64,000 nt of DNA, taken from the NCBI GenBank assembly GCA_030180135.1, contig CM058230.1:57506580-57570579 (forward strand), written 5' to 3'. This document shows, one piece after another, positions 31,912 through 42,923 of this stretch (positions are counted from its first letter, which is position 1; every line of letters begins with the position of its first letter). The notes under the pieces are model-generated. The model was not told the origin of the DNA, did not search any database, and worked only from the letters and a program-made list of their open reading frames with translations. Position numbers and translations under genes: made by a program. The DNA comes from Orychophragmus violaceus (lineage: Eukaryota; Streptophyta; Magnoliopsida; Brassicales; Brassicaceae).

Positions 31912-32769
31912 AACTATGGAAGAGTTATCCAAGCATGATGAGAGGCTGCCTTAAGCAGCCATAACCGTGGCTCTTTAAGGTCTACATTGTATATGAACTT
32001 ATATATATACAATGGAGACAAAGAGTGGAACCGGTTGTAAGAAGAAGAGAGAAAGAGATAAGAGTTTGTATCAAGAATCTTGTTGATTTCTTGTTAAGTG
32101 ACTTAGAAACCTTTACAATGTCGTTTGAGGCCTTTAAATAGGCCTACAATTAGGGTAAACTCATAAACTAAGGCTTTGAATCACAACCGTTTATTTAATG
32201 GAGGGAAAACTAAGTTTGAATGAATGGCTGGATCTTGTCCTCTTGTCTAGCTCGGTTCTGATGTGTTCAGACCTTGAAAGTGACTTGTCTTAGACACTTG
32301 CTTCTGGAGAGAGAGGGTCCATACTCCCACGAGTGAGAGTGACATGTCTACGCAAGCACTTTCTCCTTTAAACACACATGTGACTCTTCTTGAGTCTGAT
32401 TCTTGACAGACATCTGTTTGGCCCCAACTTTGCACATACTTATCTTCTGATTATCTAAGTTCCCCATCTTTGCACTTCATAACTTTGTCCCTGACTTTTC
32501 ACATGATGATCTTGCCCCAACTTTGTACATTGATCATCTGTCTGTCTGTGTCTATGTCTGTGTCTGTTTGACCCCAACTTTGCACAGACTTCTCTTATGG
32601 TTTATCTTCACTTCAGTCTTCTCTAGGCCTTCATCTTAGCTTTGGCTAAGTGATTGATGCATCTTGGACTCTTGTGATCTGTTCCATAGCTTCTTCTTGG
32701 AGTGAGCCTCGACTTTGTCTGATTGACTTCAGCCTCTCCTCCTCCTCCATTTTATCATCCTCTCTAATA
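31912..32769 (-). mobile_element. Element Y 3' LTR, second part
   Basis: Continues the LTR interrupted at 13588. On the minus strand it begins TATTAGAGAGG after a GGGGGAG tract, so it too starts with TAT. It contains repeated GCCCCAACTTTGCACA wording around 32420-32590. Confidence 0.8.
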
Positions 32770-34748
32770 CTCCCCCGCAAGCTTGGTCGTCGGGACTCCA
32801 AAAGACCAAAGGGAGAAGAGGACCAAAGGCCAAGCTTGGAGCTGTGGAACTATCTCATTAAAAACCTCCTTTAGGAAAACCTCTTTGGGATAAAACCTTA
32901 AGGAGGACAAAAAGAGTATAGCCCACATACTCAAGATGTAACTTGACCTTGGCATATGGACATCTTGAACCACAACTACTCTTTTCCATAACTCTTTCAT
33001 TCCTTAGCATTCATTGACTTGACTTCTCTTGATATGAACTTCTTACTCTTGTTGTGCCTTTTGAAATTTGGAATCCATAGGGCTCCAGCCTTTAACCCCA
33101 ACTTCCATCATCCTTCTCTTCTTGGAAGAACTTCAAGTCGGTCTCATCTTCCATTTGGATAGACTTCAAGGCGTTTGGATGCTCCTTATGGCTCCTTCAC
33201 TTCCTAAAGATCCTTAAGAATGTCCATGCCTTTCTCCTCTCCTTATAAACCTTCAACACAAAGGTTTAAAGTTAACTTGTTAAAGTATAAGCAATGGCAT
33301 TTAGGATCATTAGCTTTAAGAGAAACCTTTAAGTTTGAAACGTTTTAGAGAATATATGGTAAAACGTTTTCACTTTGAGACACATGATCACAACAAGATA
33401 CAAATGAAAGATTCAAGTTTAAAACGTTTTGAGAATGAGTTTTAAAACGTTTTTGACTTTGAAAGGATGAAACATGATCATAATCAAGAGAACCACAAGA
33501 GTTTGAAATTTCATAGGTTCCAAAACCTATTGAGAATAGACTGAAAAATGTTTTGAGAATTGTTTAAAAACGTTTTCAACACTTCAAACTCTATCAAACA
33601 CTATCAAGTCTTTAGGTAATTTTTAATGACATGAAAAGAGTAACAAGAAAGAGTTTTAGAAGTAGCCTGATCATATTGATTTGAATTGCGGTTTGGATTT
33701 GAGCTTAAACTCCCCCGCACTCTTGAATTTTCCATGGCTTGAAGCCATGACTACACAACTTGTGCAATCTGACTTTGCACAACACCTTGCACAACTCCTT
33801 GCACAACAATTTGATGAACCAAACAAGTCCTCCCCCTTCTTTAATGGACAGCTTGTAAACCGCCATTCTTCCTTGGGAATATCCTTCAACAATAAGCACA
33901 TCCACCAGCTGACTTCCAACTTGACGAATGCTCCATGAGGATTTCAGCTAATCCACAACTCCATGAGGATTTAGGCTAACCCACAACCAAACTTGAGCTC
34001 ACTGATTTGTTGGAGACTTCTTCAGCTCCTCAACCACACAGCCCCTTTAACTTCAGTATGAACCGCCATCAGATTGATCCACACTGCCCAAACACTCGCC
34101 ATTCCTCCTAAGAACACCTAAACACAAAATATACTCAAGCAACACAAGTTTGATCAGGACTAATGAGCTTGAATTAAGTTCTTGTGCAAGAATAAGAGAA
34201 TTCTTTAGGAGTGAACTTTAGAGCAATATTCAAGTAACCAGAAGTATAAAGAAGTATGGGATGTCACACAACTCAGATTAAGAGTGTGTGCATTAAAGAA
34301 TGAGAGTATATGATTTTGGAATACAAAAACTCAGATTAAGAGCATGTAAACCAAAATCAGAGTATAGAAGAATGGGAGAATGGGAGAATGAACCTGAAAC
34401 ACAGAAAATACAAGAGTTAGAGAATATGTTTAAGGTTCAGGGACTGAGTTTCTTGCTCAGTTTAACTCATAAATATTTCAATAGTTCAGGGACTGAGTTT
34501 GCTCAGTTTGAAACAAGCAACAAGAACCAGAGAAGCAACAAAGAAAGACACAATCATAGCTCTTGTTCTTCTCTGATTTCTTAACAACAACTTGTTAACT
34601 CTTCAACAAGAAAGAGCACAAGACTTTAGAAACAGGAACCATCAACAAACAGGAGCTTGGTCCATAGAAACAATGCGGAAGTAAAAGATTAAACAAGACA
34701 GAGTTTTGCTCTCTATTTTAAAACGTTTTTGCAGCCGAGAATCAAGCT
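32770..34748 (-). other. Element Y internal region without coding capacity
   Basis: Minus-strand polypurine tract GCGGGGGAG at 32770-32778 and the copia-type hairpin at 32865-32906 lie next to the 3' LTR. A second CTCCCCCGCA lies at 33711-33720. No gag, protease, integrase or RT wording was found in any frame. Several AAAACGTTTT palindromes occur at 33340-33580. This is a deletion derivative that keeps only cis sequences. Confidence 0.65.
32865..32906 (-). ncRNA. Conserved 3' hairpin of element Y
   Basis: Arms 32865-32875 and 32896-32906 pair at 10 of 11 positions around a 20-nt loop that keeps the GGGATAAAA / CCTCTTT layout. The stem sequence differs from the stems of a-d while pairing is kept. 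Confidence 0.7.
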
Positions 34749-34760
34749 GCTCTTATACCA
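34749..34760 (-). other. Primer-binding site of element Y (mutated)
   Basis: Minus-strand TGGTATAAGAGC, one change from the usual TGGTATCAGAGC, adjoining the 5' LTR. Confidence 0.75.
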
Positions 34761-35799
34761 TGTTATAATTTCAGAAGCATCCATGAGGAAGCTCTGATCA
34801 TCTAGTTTGGTTCGTGAGACATTCATAAGAAGCTCTGAACCATAACTTAACACAAGAACATAAACACATTAAAGAAGAACAATACAACCGGTTCTGTTCA
34901 AAGAAAGACAACTAGTTTGTACTTAAGAAAGTCATTAATTTAGTTGTATAAAAGAGTCCTTAGCTATATGAAAACACTTCCAAGAGCTTAACATCTCACC
35001 AAGGAGAGTCTACTCATAAATATGGAAGAGAATCAGTAATTAGCTAAGAGAACATCCAAGAGAAGAAGTAAGAGCAAACTATGAATGATTCTCTCATCAT
35101 ACTTGGACTAACTATGGAAGAGTTATCCAAGCATGATGAGAGGCTGCCTTAAGCAGCCATATCCGTGGCTCTTTAAGGTCTACATCGTATATGAACTTGT
35201 ATATACAATGGAGACAAAGAGTGGAATCGGTTGTAAGAAGAAGAGAGAAAGAGATAAGAGTTTGTATCAAGAATCTTGTTGATTTCATGTTAAGTGACTT
35301 AGCAACCTTTACAATGTCGTGTGAGGCCTTTAAATAGGCATATAATTAGGTTAAACTCATAAACTAAGGCTTTGAATCACAGCCATTGATTTAATGGAGG
35401 GAAAACTAAGTTTGAATGAATGAATGGATCTTGTCCTCATGTCTAGCTCGGTTCTGATGTGTTCAGACCTTGAAAGTGACTTGTCTTAGCCACTTGCTTC
35501 TGGAGAGAGAGGGTCCATACTCCCAAGAGTGAGAGTGACATGTCTACGCAACCAATTTCTCCTTTAAACACACATGTGACTCTTCTTGAGTCTGATTCTT
35601 GACAGACATCTGTTTGGCCCCAACTTTTCACATACTTATCTTCTGATTATCTAAGTGCCCCATCTTTGCACTTCACAACTTTGGCCCTGACTTTGAACAT
35701 GATGATCTTTCTCCAACTTTGCACATTGATCCTCTGTCTGTCTGTGTCTATGTCTGTGTCTGTTTGACCCCAACTTTGCACAGACTTCTCTTATGGTTT
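34761..35799 (-). mobile_element. Element Y 5' LTR, truncated by the CACTA element
   Basis: Aligns by eye with 13240-13588 plus 31912 onward up to TTATGGTTT, then switches to CACTACAAGAAAAC. Confidence 0.8.
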
Positions 35800-36167
35800 C
35801 ACTACAAGAAAACAGGCCATTACCGAGGGAAGAAACCGATGGGTATCCGTCGGAAAAGGCTTATTCCGATGAAAAAAGTCCATCATTGCTATTTCGTCGG
35901 TAAAAGTTATCCGTCGGTTTTTCGTCTATAAAAACCGACGGAATAACGACGTATAGAAACCGATGGATCACCGATGGTTTATCGACGCACGTTTACCGAC
36001 GGACTTGTGACCGTAATCGACGAATAATACCGACGGTATTCCGACGGAATATTACCGACGGTATTCCGACGGAAGTTTACCGACGATATTCCGACGACGG
36101 TATTCCGAGGGCATTTTACCGACGGTTTTCAGACGGAATGTTATCGACGGTTTACTGACGGATAATT

Positions 36168-36170
<3 letters not shown>
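35800..36170. repeat. CACTA terminal and subterminal repeats
   Basis: Many CCGACGG / CCGTCGG units, often as ACCGACGGTATTCCGACGG, from 35830 to 36170. In the En/Spm family such subterminal motifs bind the TNPA-type protein. Solitary copies recur at about 38766-38818, 39813-39845, 39930-39990, 40320-40430, 41455-41485 and 41580-41615. Confidence 0.85.

Positions 36171-36178
<8 letters not shown>

Positions 36179-36213
<35 letters not shown>
36179..36213. repeat. (AT)n microsatellite
   Basis: About 35 bp of uninterrupted AT dinucleotides between the subterminal repeats and the transposase-like gene. Confidence 0.95.
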
Positions 36214-36215
<2 letters not shown>

Positions 36216-36354
36216 GCAAATTAATTAATTAATTAGAAATATAAACAAAACAAAAAAGAAATTTATTAAAATTATTCAAAACATGTTTTAAATTACATTC
36301 GACGATAAAAAAAATTACATTCAACGGGGAGCGGATCCCGCATCCCGCTCCCGC

Positions 36355-37981
36355 TCACGTCGCCTTCTTCTTCACCTTCTTTCCCTTTCCCTTCCCCCCA
36401 CTCTGGTTCGCCGGTGCGGCTTTTGGAAACTGGGCTTGCTGCATAAAGTACTCAAACCGTTTATTCATCTTTTCAAACTTCTTCTCGTTTTCTTCCTCTT
36501 TTTCTGCCATCCGGGCTTCCATCTGCGAATGACTAGCCTTCAACGCTTCGATCTCCACATCCTTTTCCCTTAAGACTTGGGCATAGTCCTCGCCTTCCGG
36601 ACGAAAACAGGAATGCGGTGTCGACACTTTGTCCGCCAAGTTTCCCAAACCAAAAACTCGTCCTCTTCTCTTCTCAGTATCATGTAAAGTAAATACGTTA
36701 TGACTTTAAGTTAGAGTTTAGGGTTAAACAAAATTCAAATTTTATTTAAATTAAAAATTTACCGCGAGGAAGACTTGGTTGATCTGATCGTCAGGTATCT
36801 CCTCCGTTGAACCGATTCCTTTGGATTGGGTAACCACCTCATCCAAACACCTCTTCGTCAACTCCACAATCTTCCGAGCAATTGGATCCTGGATTGCGCC
36901 CGTTTCCTTGTTCTTGTGGCCATCCTCGATGAGCTCAATATGATTTGGATCTCGCCCCTTCTTTTGTTTCTGCAAAAACAATTTTGAACTTAAAATAAAA
37001 AATAACTTAACATATTGAAATTTAAAAAAGAACTGCTTACCAAGATTATCTTCCTTGATGCGGTGCTCCTTGCTCCCGCATTGTGAGTTGCGATCCCGGC
37101 ACCTTCCCTATCACTATTACGGTTCTGGGAGTTCGTCGAAGAGAGTGATGCGGTTGCAGGCTTACTCCAATGACGGATGAGGCCCTTCTAAGTGTCGCTC
37201 TCTTTGTTAATACCCTTTGGAGTTTCATTACAGCACCACTTCTGTTTCCAGTGTTGATGATGTTCGAGTAATGCGTTGATGCCTTCTGGTAGAACTCCTG
37301 TTCCACCAAAGTCGTATACTTCCTATCCCAAGTATACTCTTGCTATTCAAAACAAAAAATAAATATTTGTTAGAATTAAAAACATTTAAAATAAATTATA
37401 TAGAATAATAATAATATATAACAAAATTAACGAGGTAATTACCGCGAACTGGCGGAACCAGTTATGCATATCGGATAAAGGCATATCCTTGTACGTCGGA
37501 TACCCGTACTGGAGCATGTTGTACATCATTCCCAAGATGCTCTTCGTGACCTTGGATTCGGTCAACGTAAACCTAATAAGACAAAAAACAAAGGTTTACA
37601 AAAATGTATATTCTAAAAAGTGTAAATGGGAATCTAAAGTTATAATTTTTAATACCAGAAAGTGCCAGGGATGGTCTCATAGTAAGGGTCGAGCCGTTTG
37701 AGCAGCTCTCATCCCGGTTGATCGACTAATGCCGATATCTCATCGGCAATCGACGACGTGACATAATGCGGCGCCTGAGACACAGAATGACTCCCACTAG
37801 GAGCCTCCGGCACAGTCTCAGACGTTCCCGGCTGTGTCTGATCCGGTGTGGGTCGCACCTGAGTCGACCGAGACCGTAGGGCTCTCGGTTGTTGTTGCTG
37901 GACCGGCTCCTGCTGCACCTCATTGAGCGGACAGTCGCTCATAATGCCCTCAAAGGTCAGAAAAGTATCCCTACAAACCAA
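36355..37981 (-). pseudogene. Transposase_24-like (TNP1/Ptta type) CACTA gene, five exons, broken
   Basis: Minus-strand blocks with plausible GT/AG borders. The first (37981 to ~37657, from MSDCPLNEVQQ) has an in-frame TGA followed by ELLKRLDPYYETIPGTFW. Next are ~37573-37441 (FTLTESKVTKSILGMMYNML), ~37345-37041 (RKYTTLVEQEFYQKAS, then frame disruption and a TAG), ~36969-36764 (GRDPNHIELIEDGHKNK) and ~36650-36355 (a coiled-coil-like Glu/Lys stretch and a Lys/Gly-rich C-terminus ending VKKKAT). The order matches plant Transposase_24 proteins of En/Spm elements, thought to be DNA-binding partners of TNP2. Family from memory; the breaks are seen directly. Confidence 0.7.
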
Positions 37982-37989
37982 TCAAAAAT

Positions 37990-38760
37990 TTAGATTCACC
38001 TTTCTATATGTTACTTATACAAAAAAAATTAAACAAAACTTTGAAATATCTTTTATAAGATTGCAAACTGTTTTAAAATTCTAAACAAATAGCAAAAACG
38101 TGTTTTAAGTTTTAAAAAAATTTCATAAAAGTTTTAAAATTAACAAAATAAATTTTTAAAACGTTTTAAAGTTCAAAATAAATTACGAAAACGTTTTTTA
38201 AGTTTAAAAAAAAATTCAAAACGTTTTAAAATCAACAAAATAAAGTTTTAAAACGTTTTAAAATTCAAAATAAATTACAAAAACGTTTTAGAACTCAAAA
38301 AAAAATTATAAACGTTTAAAAATCCAAAACAAATTTCCAAATTACCCAAAAATATATTTCATGATTCTTAGACATACTTCTAGTGTTCAACAAGTTTTAA
38401 AACGTTTAAAAATGTTTTAAATGGCGTTTAAATCGGTTGGAGAAACAAAAAAAAATGGAATTCACAATATTCTTAGCCAAACAATCCAAAATCCTAGCAA
38501 CTATTGTTCAATCCATTAGTCTCAACCTATACTACCTCTTAATCAACACATGCAACCATTTCTAAAACCTAAACAAGAGATTTATGCAAAATCAATCGGT
38601 TAAAAGGATAACTTACATGTTTGTTGTGTTGGTGACGGTCGGAATTGGAGATTAACGGCGATAATCCGGCGGATTGTAAGAGAGAAGCTATTGATTTCGC
38701 GAGATGAGAGAGAGAAGTTTCAGAGAAATGGAGAAGAAGAAGTTCGATCGAGAGAATATG
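37990..38760. repeat. AT-rich stretch with AAAACGTTTT palindrome array
   Basis: About ten copies of AAAACGTTTT or close variants between 38095 and 38415, linked by TTCAAAATAAATTAC-type spacers. No ORF is supported in 37990-38760. It sits just upstream (minus strand) of the Transposase_24-like gene. Confidence 0.75.
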
Positions 38761-38844
38761 AACTGATTTTCGACGGATTTCCGTCGGAAATCATTTATCG
38801 TCGGTATTCCGTCGGAAATAAAAAAACGTAATTGGTGGAAGCAC

Positions 38845-38900
38845 GATTCGAACTCCCCACCTCGAACCATATATTGTATACCCTTAAACCAGTTGATCCA
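38845..38900 (-). other. tRNA-like module 1 (A and B box)
   Basis: Minus strand: A-box-like TGGATCAACTGG (38900-38889) and B-box-like GTTCGAATC (38853-38845). No complete cloverleaf is claimed. Confidence 0.45.
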
Positions 38901-38983
38901 TTTAGAGTTAGTCGTTTAAGTTTACATTTTAATTCTATATATCTTTAACCGTTTAAAAAAAAACATAAAACGGTGGAAGGCTC

Positions 38984-39039
38984 TGTTCGAACCCCCCACC
39001 CGATCTTTATGTTCTTTCTCTTTAAACCAGTAGTGCCAT
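38984..39039 (-). other. tRNA-like module 2
   Basis: Minus strand: TGGCACTACTGG (39039-39028) and GGTTCGAACA (about 38993-38984). Same layout as modules 1, 3, 4 and 5. Between this and 39198 is AT-rich filler with no ORF. Confidence 0.45.
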
Positions 39040-39198
39040 TTAGATTTAGTCATTTAGGATTACATAGTAATTGTATTTATTATTATGCTATTGTTTTGAT
39101 TATTAAAAAATAAAATAAAACAAAACATAGATTAATAACGAAAATTTAAAATATATTAAACATTACATGAAAATAAAATAGCATAATTATAAATTTGA

Positions 39199-39731
39199 TC
39201 AGTCATTATTCGGGGAATCGTTCCCGAACCAATCTCCGATGTCAGTCTCTTCCCAAAGCTCAACCATGCAGTTCCAATCCACCACCAGCATCCATGACGG
39301 TCTTCCTTCTCCTCTTAGCCATTGCAGTTTCGCCCGACGCATTTTGGTCTGGAAAACACGCCTAGCGACCCGGTGGAATTCCCACCAAACCGTGAAGATT
39401 ATATCCGGATTAAAATTAAAATAAGCCTGAAATTAAATAAGTGAAGAAATATTAATTGTCACAAATGATAAAAATATAAATTATTTACCAGGAAATCCTC
39501 GAACCATAACTCTTTAACGTTTGTCGGGATATTGTAGTATGCCAGATAACCTCCAACAAACCGAGCCTCTATTACGTCGCTAATGATAGCGGGATTTGCA
39601 GCATTGTAACCGAACCAAATGGTCCGGTTTTGGCGGCTCGGATCCAGAACATGAAGATGTTCTCGTCCCGGTTGAGTTAATTCCCGAATTAACCAAGAAC
39701 GCCATGAAGGGGACAGAAAAACGAAATCCAT
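39199..39731 (-). CDS. Unidentified two-exon gene, CACTA copy 1 (intact frame)
   Basis: Exon 1 39731-39489 (81 codons, starts MDFVFLSPSWRS), intron 39488-39427 (GTAAAT...TTTCAG), exon 2 39426-39199 (75 codons plus TGA). The intron lies between codons. Rich in Trp and Arg (VWWEFHRVARRVFQTKMRRAK), suggesting a small basic nucleic-acid-binding protein. I do not recognise the family. A second copy (40833-41381) has the same exon structure with two stops. It could be an accessory CACTA protein or a fragment of a Transposase_24-type gene. Confidence 0.6.
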
Positions 39732-39812
39732 TTTCGTTTTTTTTTATAGAGAATCTTAGATTAGATGATGTAAAAACATAGAAATATCCGTACATATTTA
39801 TACAAAACTTTT

Positions 39813-40465
39813 CGACGGCAAAACCAACGGAATTCCGTCGGAAATTGATTTAATTACCGAAAAGACACTTACTGAAGCGTTGCATGGGGAAGAGAGGGGA
39901 GTTAATTTAGATTTTGACCGTTTAATGCAGAAAACCGACGGATTTCTGACGAAGAACCGTCAAAGAATTCCGATGGAATTCCGAGGGAATAGGGTTTAGG
40001 GTTTCAAATATGGTTCTGCCTGTGACATTTTATACTGTTCACACATATATGTAACATTAAGAATGAGGTTTATGATTACACGTCTCAATTTGAAGAAAAT
40101 TAGGAAAATCACAAGTTAGATAATGTTTAACAATAACTTCCTCTTAACCGTTATTGTACAATTCGAAATGTTTCGGTCCGACGTGTTTTAATTTTTTCTA
40201 ATCAGACAAAACATGTCATATGGATCAGATATTGAAGAGTAATAGTATAAACTAACATTACATTAACTAGTGAGGGGTTTTGCGATTCTCTTTTTCCCAA
40301 TCCAAAACCCTAAACCCTAAACCGTCGAAAATCCGTCGGTAATTACCGACGGATTACTATCTGAAAAACAAATATCGACGGATTGCTGTCGGATTATTTT
40401 TTTATCGACTGTTTTCCGTCGGAATTTAAAATTAAAAAAAAAAACAAAATGTTTCTCGGACCATG
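39813..40465. other. Spacer between the two gene copies
   Basis: No gene seen. Contains CCGACGGAATTCCGTCGG-type palindromes at both ends (near 39813-39845 and 40320-40430) and repeated CCCTAAACCCTAAACC-like wording around 40300-40325. Confidence 0.5.
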
Positions 40466-40468
40466 CGA

Positions 40469-40523
40469 GGTTCGAACACGGGATGCATTGAAGGCTGGAA
40501 GGGGTTAATGACCAACTGAGCTA
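40469..40523 (-). other. tRNA-like module 3
   Basis: Minus strand: TAGCTCAGTTGGT (A box, 40523-40511) matches the eukaryotic tRNA consensus. TGTTCGAACC (B box, 40478-40469) follows with about 32 nt between the boxes. Confidence 0.55.
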
Positions 40524-40607
40524 AGATGTACATTGAACATTTAAGACAATTATTTATAAATATTCTAGAAAGAATATCCGATGGAAAACATAAAATGGGG
40601 AAGGCTC

Positions 40608-40663
40608 GGTTCGAACCCCCCCACCACATCCTTATGTTCTTTCCCTTTTAACCAGTTGAGCCA
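40608..40663 (-). other. tRNA-like module 4
   Basis: Minus strand: TGGCTCAACTGGT (40663-40651) and GGTTCGAACC (40617-40608), a perfect B-box core. Confidence 0.55.
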
Positions 40664-40832
40664 TTTAGAGTTAGTCGTTTAGGATTACATATTAATCGTA
40701 TATATTATTATGCTATTGTTTTGATTTAAAAATAAAAATAAAACAAAACATAGATTAATAACGAAAATTAAAAACATAGTTTACAAACGGCAGAAAATTT
40801 TAAACATTACATGAAATTAAAAACAACATAAT

Positions 40833-41381
40833 TTAAAATCTATTGTAGTTCGGGAATTGGTTAGTGAACCAATCTCTGACGTCCGTCTCCCGCCATTGGT
40901 TCACCATCAAGTTCCAAGACCTCGTAGGAATCCAAGCAGGTCTTCCTTCTCCTCTTTCCCAATGTAGCTTCAACCGCCGCATTTTTGTCTGGAAAACCCG
41001 CCTAGCAGTCTTCTGGAATTCCCGCCAGACGATGAACAAATTGTCCGCGGAGCAGGTGAAGTATTCCTGTAATTTTATAAAAATTTAATTCTAAATACAT
41101 TATAATAATTTCTAAAAATAAAACATATTACTTACGAGAAAATCACTGAACCACGCTTCCTTGAAGGACGTCGGCAGTTGGTAGTACGTCTGAGAGCCGC
41201 CAGACCAACGTGTCTCAATGATCTCACTGCTTACGGATATAATAACCGTGTTGTATCCAAACTAAATCGCCCGGTGAGCCAGCCGGGTTGGGTCGAGATT
41301 AGGAAGATGTCTCCGACCCGGCATTCCAAGCTTTCATATTGCAGATTCACGGGCTTTGGGAGAGAAATAAACAAAATCCAT
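40833..41381 (-). pseudogene. Unidentified two-exon gene, CACTA copy 2 (two stops)
   Basis: Exon 1 41381-41136 and exon 2 41066-40833, with intron GTAAGT...TTACAG at 41135-41067. Exon 1 has TGA at codon 16 (after RESAI) and a TAG before FGYN where copy 1 has Trp. Exon 2 is open (EYFTCSADNLFIVWREFQ) and parallels copy 1. Conserved between copies: the intron position, FQTKMRR and RGEGRP. Same unknown function. Confidence 0.65.
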
Positions 41382-41657
41382 TTGGTAAGTTGTTGTGTTT
41401 ATGATTTGAATGAAAAACTCATGCAATGGACGTCTATATATACAAAATTTTCCGATGGTAAAACCGACGAAATTCCGTCGGAAATTGAGTTAATTCAGAA
41501 AAGACATTTACCAGGACGCCGCATAGGGAAGAGTAGAGAGTTACTGCGCGTTTTGACCGTTTAATAAAAATTTCCAATGGTAAACCGACGTTAAACCGAC
41601 GGTTATCCGTCATAAATTAAAATTCTAATAAACAAAAATTAAATTTGCACCAAGCGA

Positions 41658-41712
41658 GGTTCGAACACGGGATGACTTAAGAGCTAGAAGTGTTTACGGA
41701 CCAGTTGAGCTA
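41658..41712 (-). other. tRNA-like module 5
   Basis: Minus strand: TAGCTCAACTGGT (41712-41700) and TGTTCGAACC (41667-41658). It lies close after a CCGTC-type motif, as do modules 1 and 3. The rest of 41382-41901 is AT-rich, without an ORF. Confidence 0.5.
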
Positions 41713-42923
41713 AGAAGTACATTGTACTTTTGATACAATTGGCCGTATATAAACATTGTTATTAATATAATTATAAAAAAACAATTTATCAATTAATCAA
41801 CATAATACGTTAATATTCCTTAAAACTATTATAAATGTTTAAAGCATAACACATTTTATTTATTTTAAAACAATCATAAATATTTAATTCATAATACATT
41901 TTTAATCTCCATCACTCTCTGAATCGTAGTCGGACGAAATTGAGTCGCTATCATCAAATTCGCCTCTTTCTTCTTCTGAATCTGAATGAAGAACAATGTC
42001 TCCGAATTGACTAAAGTCGACAACTAAATTAACTTCAAGCGATTCTTCTACTGGAGCTATAAAATCACTTCCACTTGTTTGTAAGGGCTCTACTTCGCGT
42101 TCTTCAACTCCGTACACCTCCCCTCGAGGGTTTATTTTTGTAACGTTGATCCATGGATCATTTTTATAAGTTAGTCGAGGGTATGGAATGTAACACACCT
42201 GCGTAAATGTTATATTGAGAATTTTATTTTATTGAAGTTTTGAATTCCAAACATAATTATTTGCAATTACTAACCTGATCTGCTTGTGAAGCAATAATGA
42301 ACGGATCGTAGTTTCTTAGTTTTTTTGCTTGAATTAATCGACGTCACACCAAACTCGTCGATCACAACACCTTGCCCTAGGATCGGGTTATACCAATCGC
42401 ATAGAAAAACTACACAACACATTCCAAGCTTCCCTATGTACTTTACTTCTAGTATTTCTTTAAGAATACCATAGTAGACAACTTCTCCGGATGCAGATGA
42501 TACTCCGTGATCAGCAGTAATTCTTGTTGACCCTTCTACATGCACCTTAAATGCGTACCTCCTAGTGCAATATCTCCGATAAGACTTTGCTGTGTAGTGG
42601 AGGCCCTCTATTATGTCAACTAACCAATCATCGGGGGTGCGTCCAGCTTTGAGTTCCTCCCGGACCTAACAATATGATCACATCAAAGTTAAAAAAAAGT
42701 TGCTCAAATTCTTAAGTGTTTTATAAGATTCGAGAAACAAATTCTTACATAAAAGGTTAACCAATGGCTGAAGTATTTTTGGTTCCGAGCCTCACGTTCC
42801 CTCTCGTTCAATTCTGGATGATGAAACTGGAGAGCTTCCATATATAACCTACAAAAAGTTAAAAAAAAATATAAATAAGTAAAGCAATTGCAATACAAAA
42901 TCACAAATCTAACATGTATACCT

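Larger units (their letters stand above)
13240..35799 (-). mobile_element. Element Y: non-autonomous copia-like LTR retrotransposon, nested and truncated
   Basis: Left (3') LTR is 13240-13588 plus 31912-32769 (1,207 bp, split by X1). Right (5') LTR is 34761-35799, cut by the CACTA element and lacking about 165 bp. Internal region 32770-34760 has a primer site and polypurine tract but no gag-pol. The retained copia-type 3' hairpin (32865-32906) ties it to the copia group. It inserted in the Athila-like gag at 13240; the flank GGTAG could be one half of its target duplication, but the other end is gone. Confidence 0.75.

Noticed and set aside
32247..32435. 62-aa minus ORF duplicated at 35443-35631
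   Set aside because: Both copies are element Y LTR sequence; no protein features.
36179..36213. AT repeat as a regulatory element
   Set aside because: A plain microsatellite; nothing else supports function.
40469..40663. Functional tRNA genes
   Set aside because: A and B boxes are present, but I could not draw a full cloverleaf with paired acceptor and anticodon stems, so only 'tRNA-like module' is reported.
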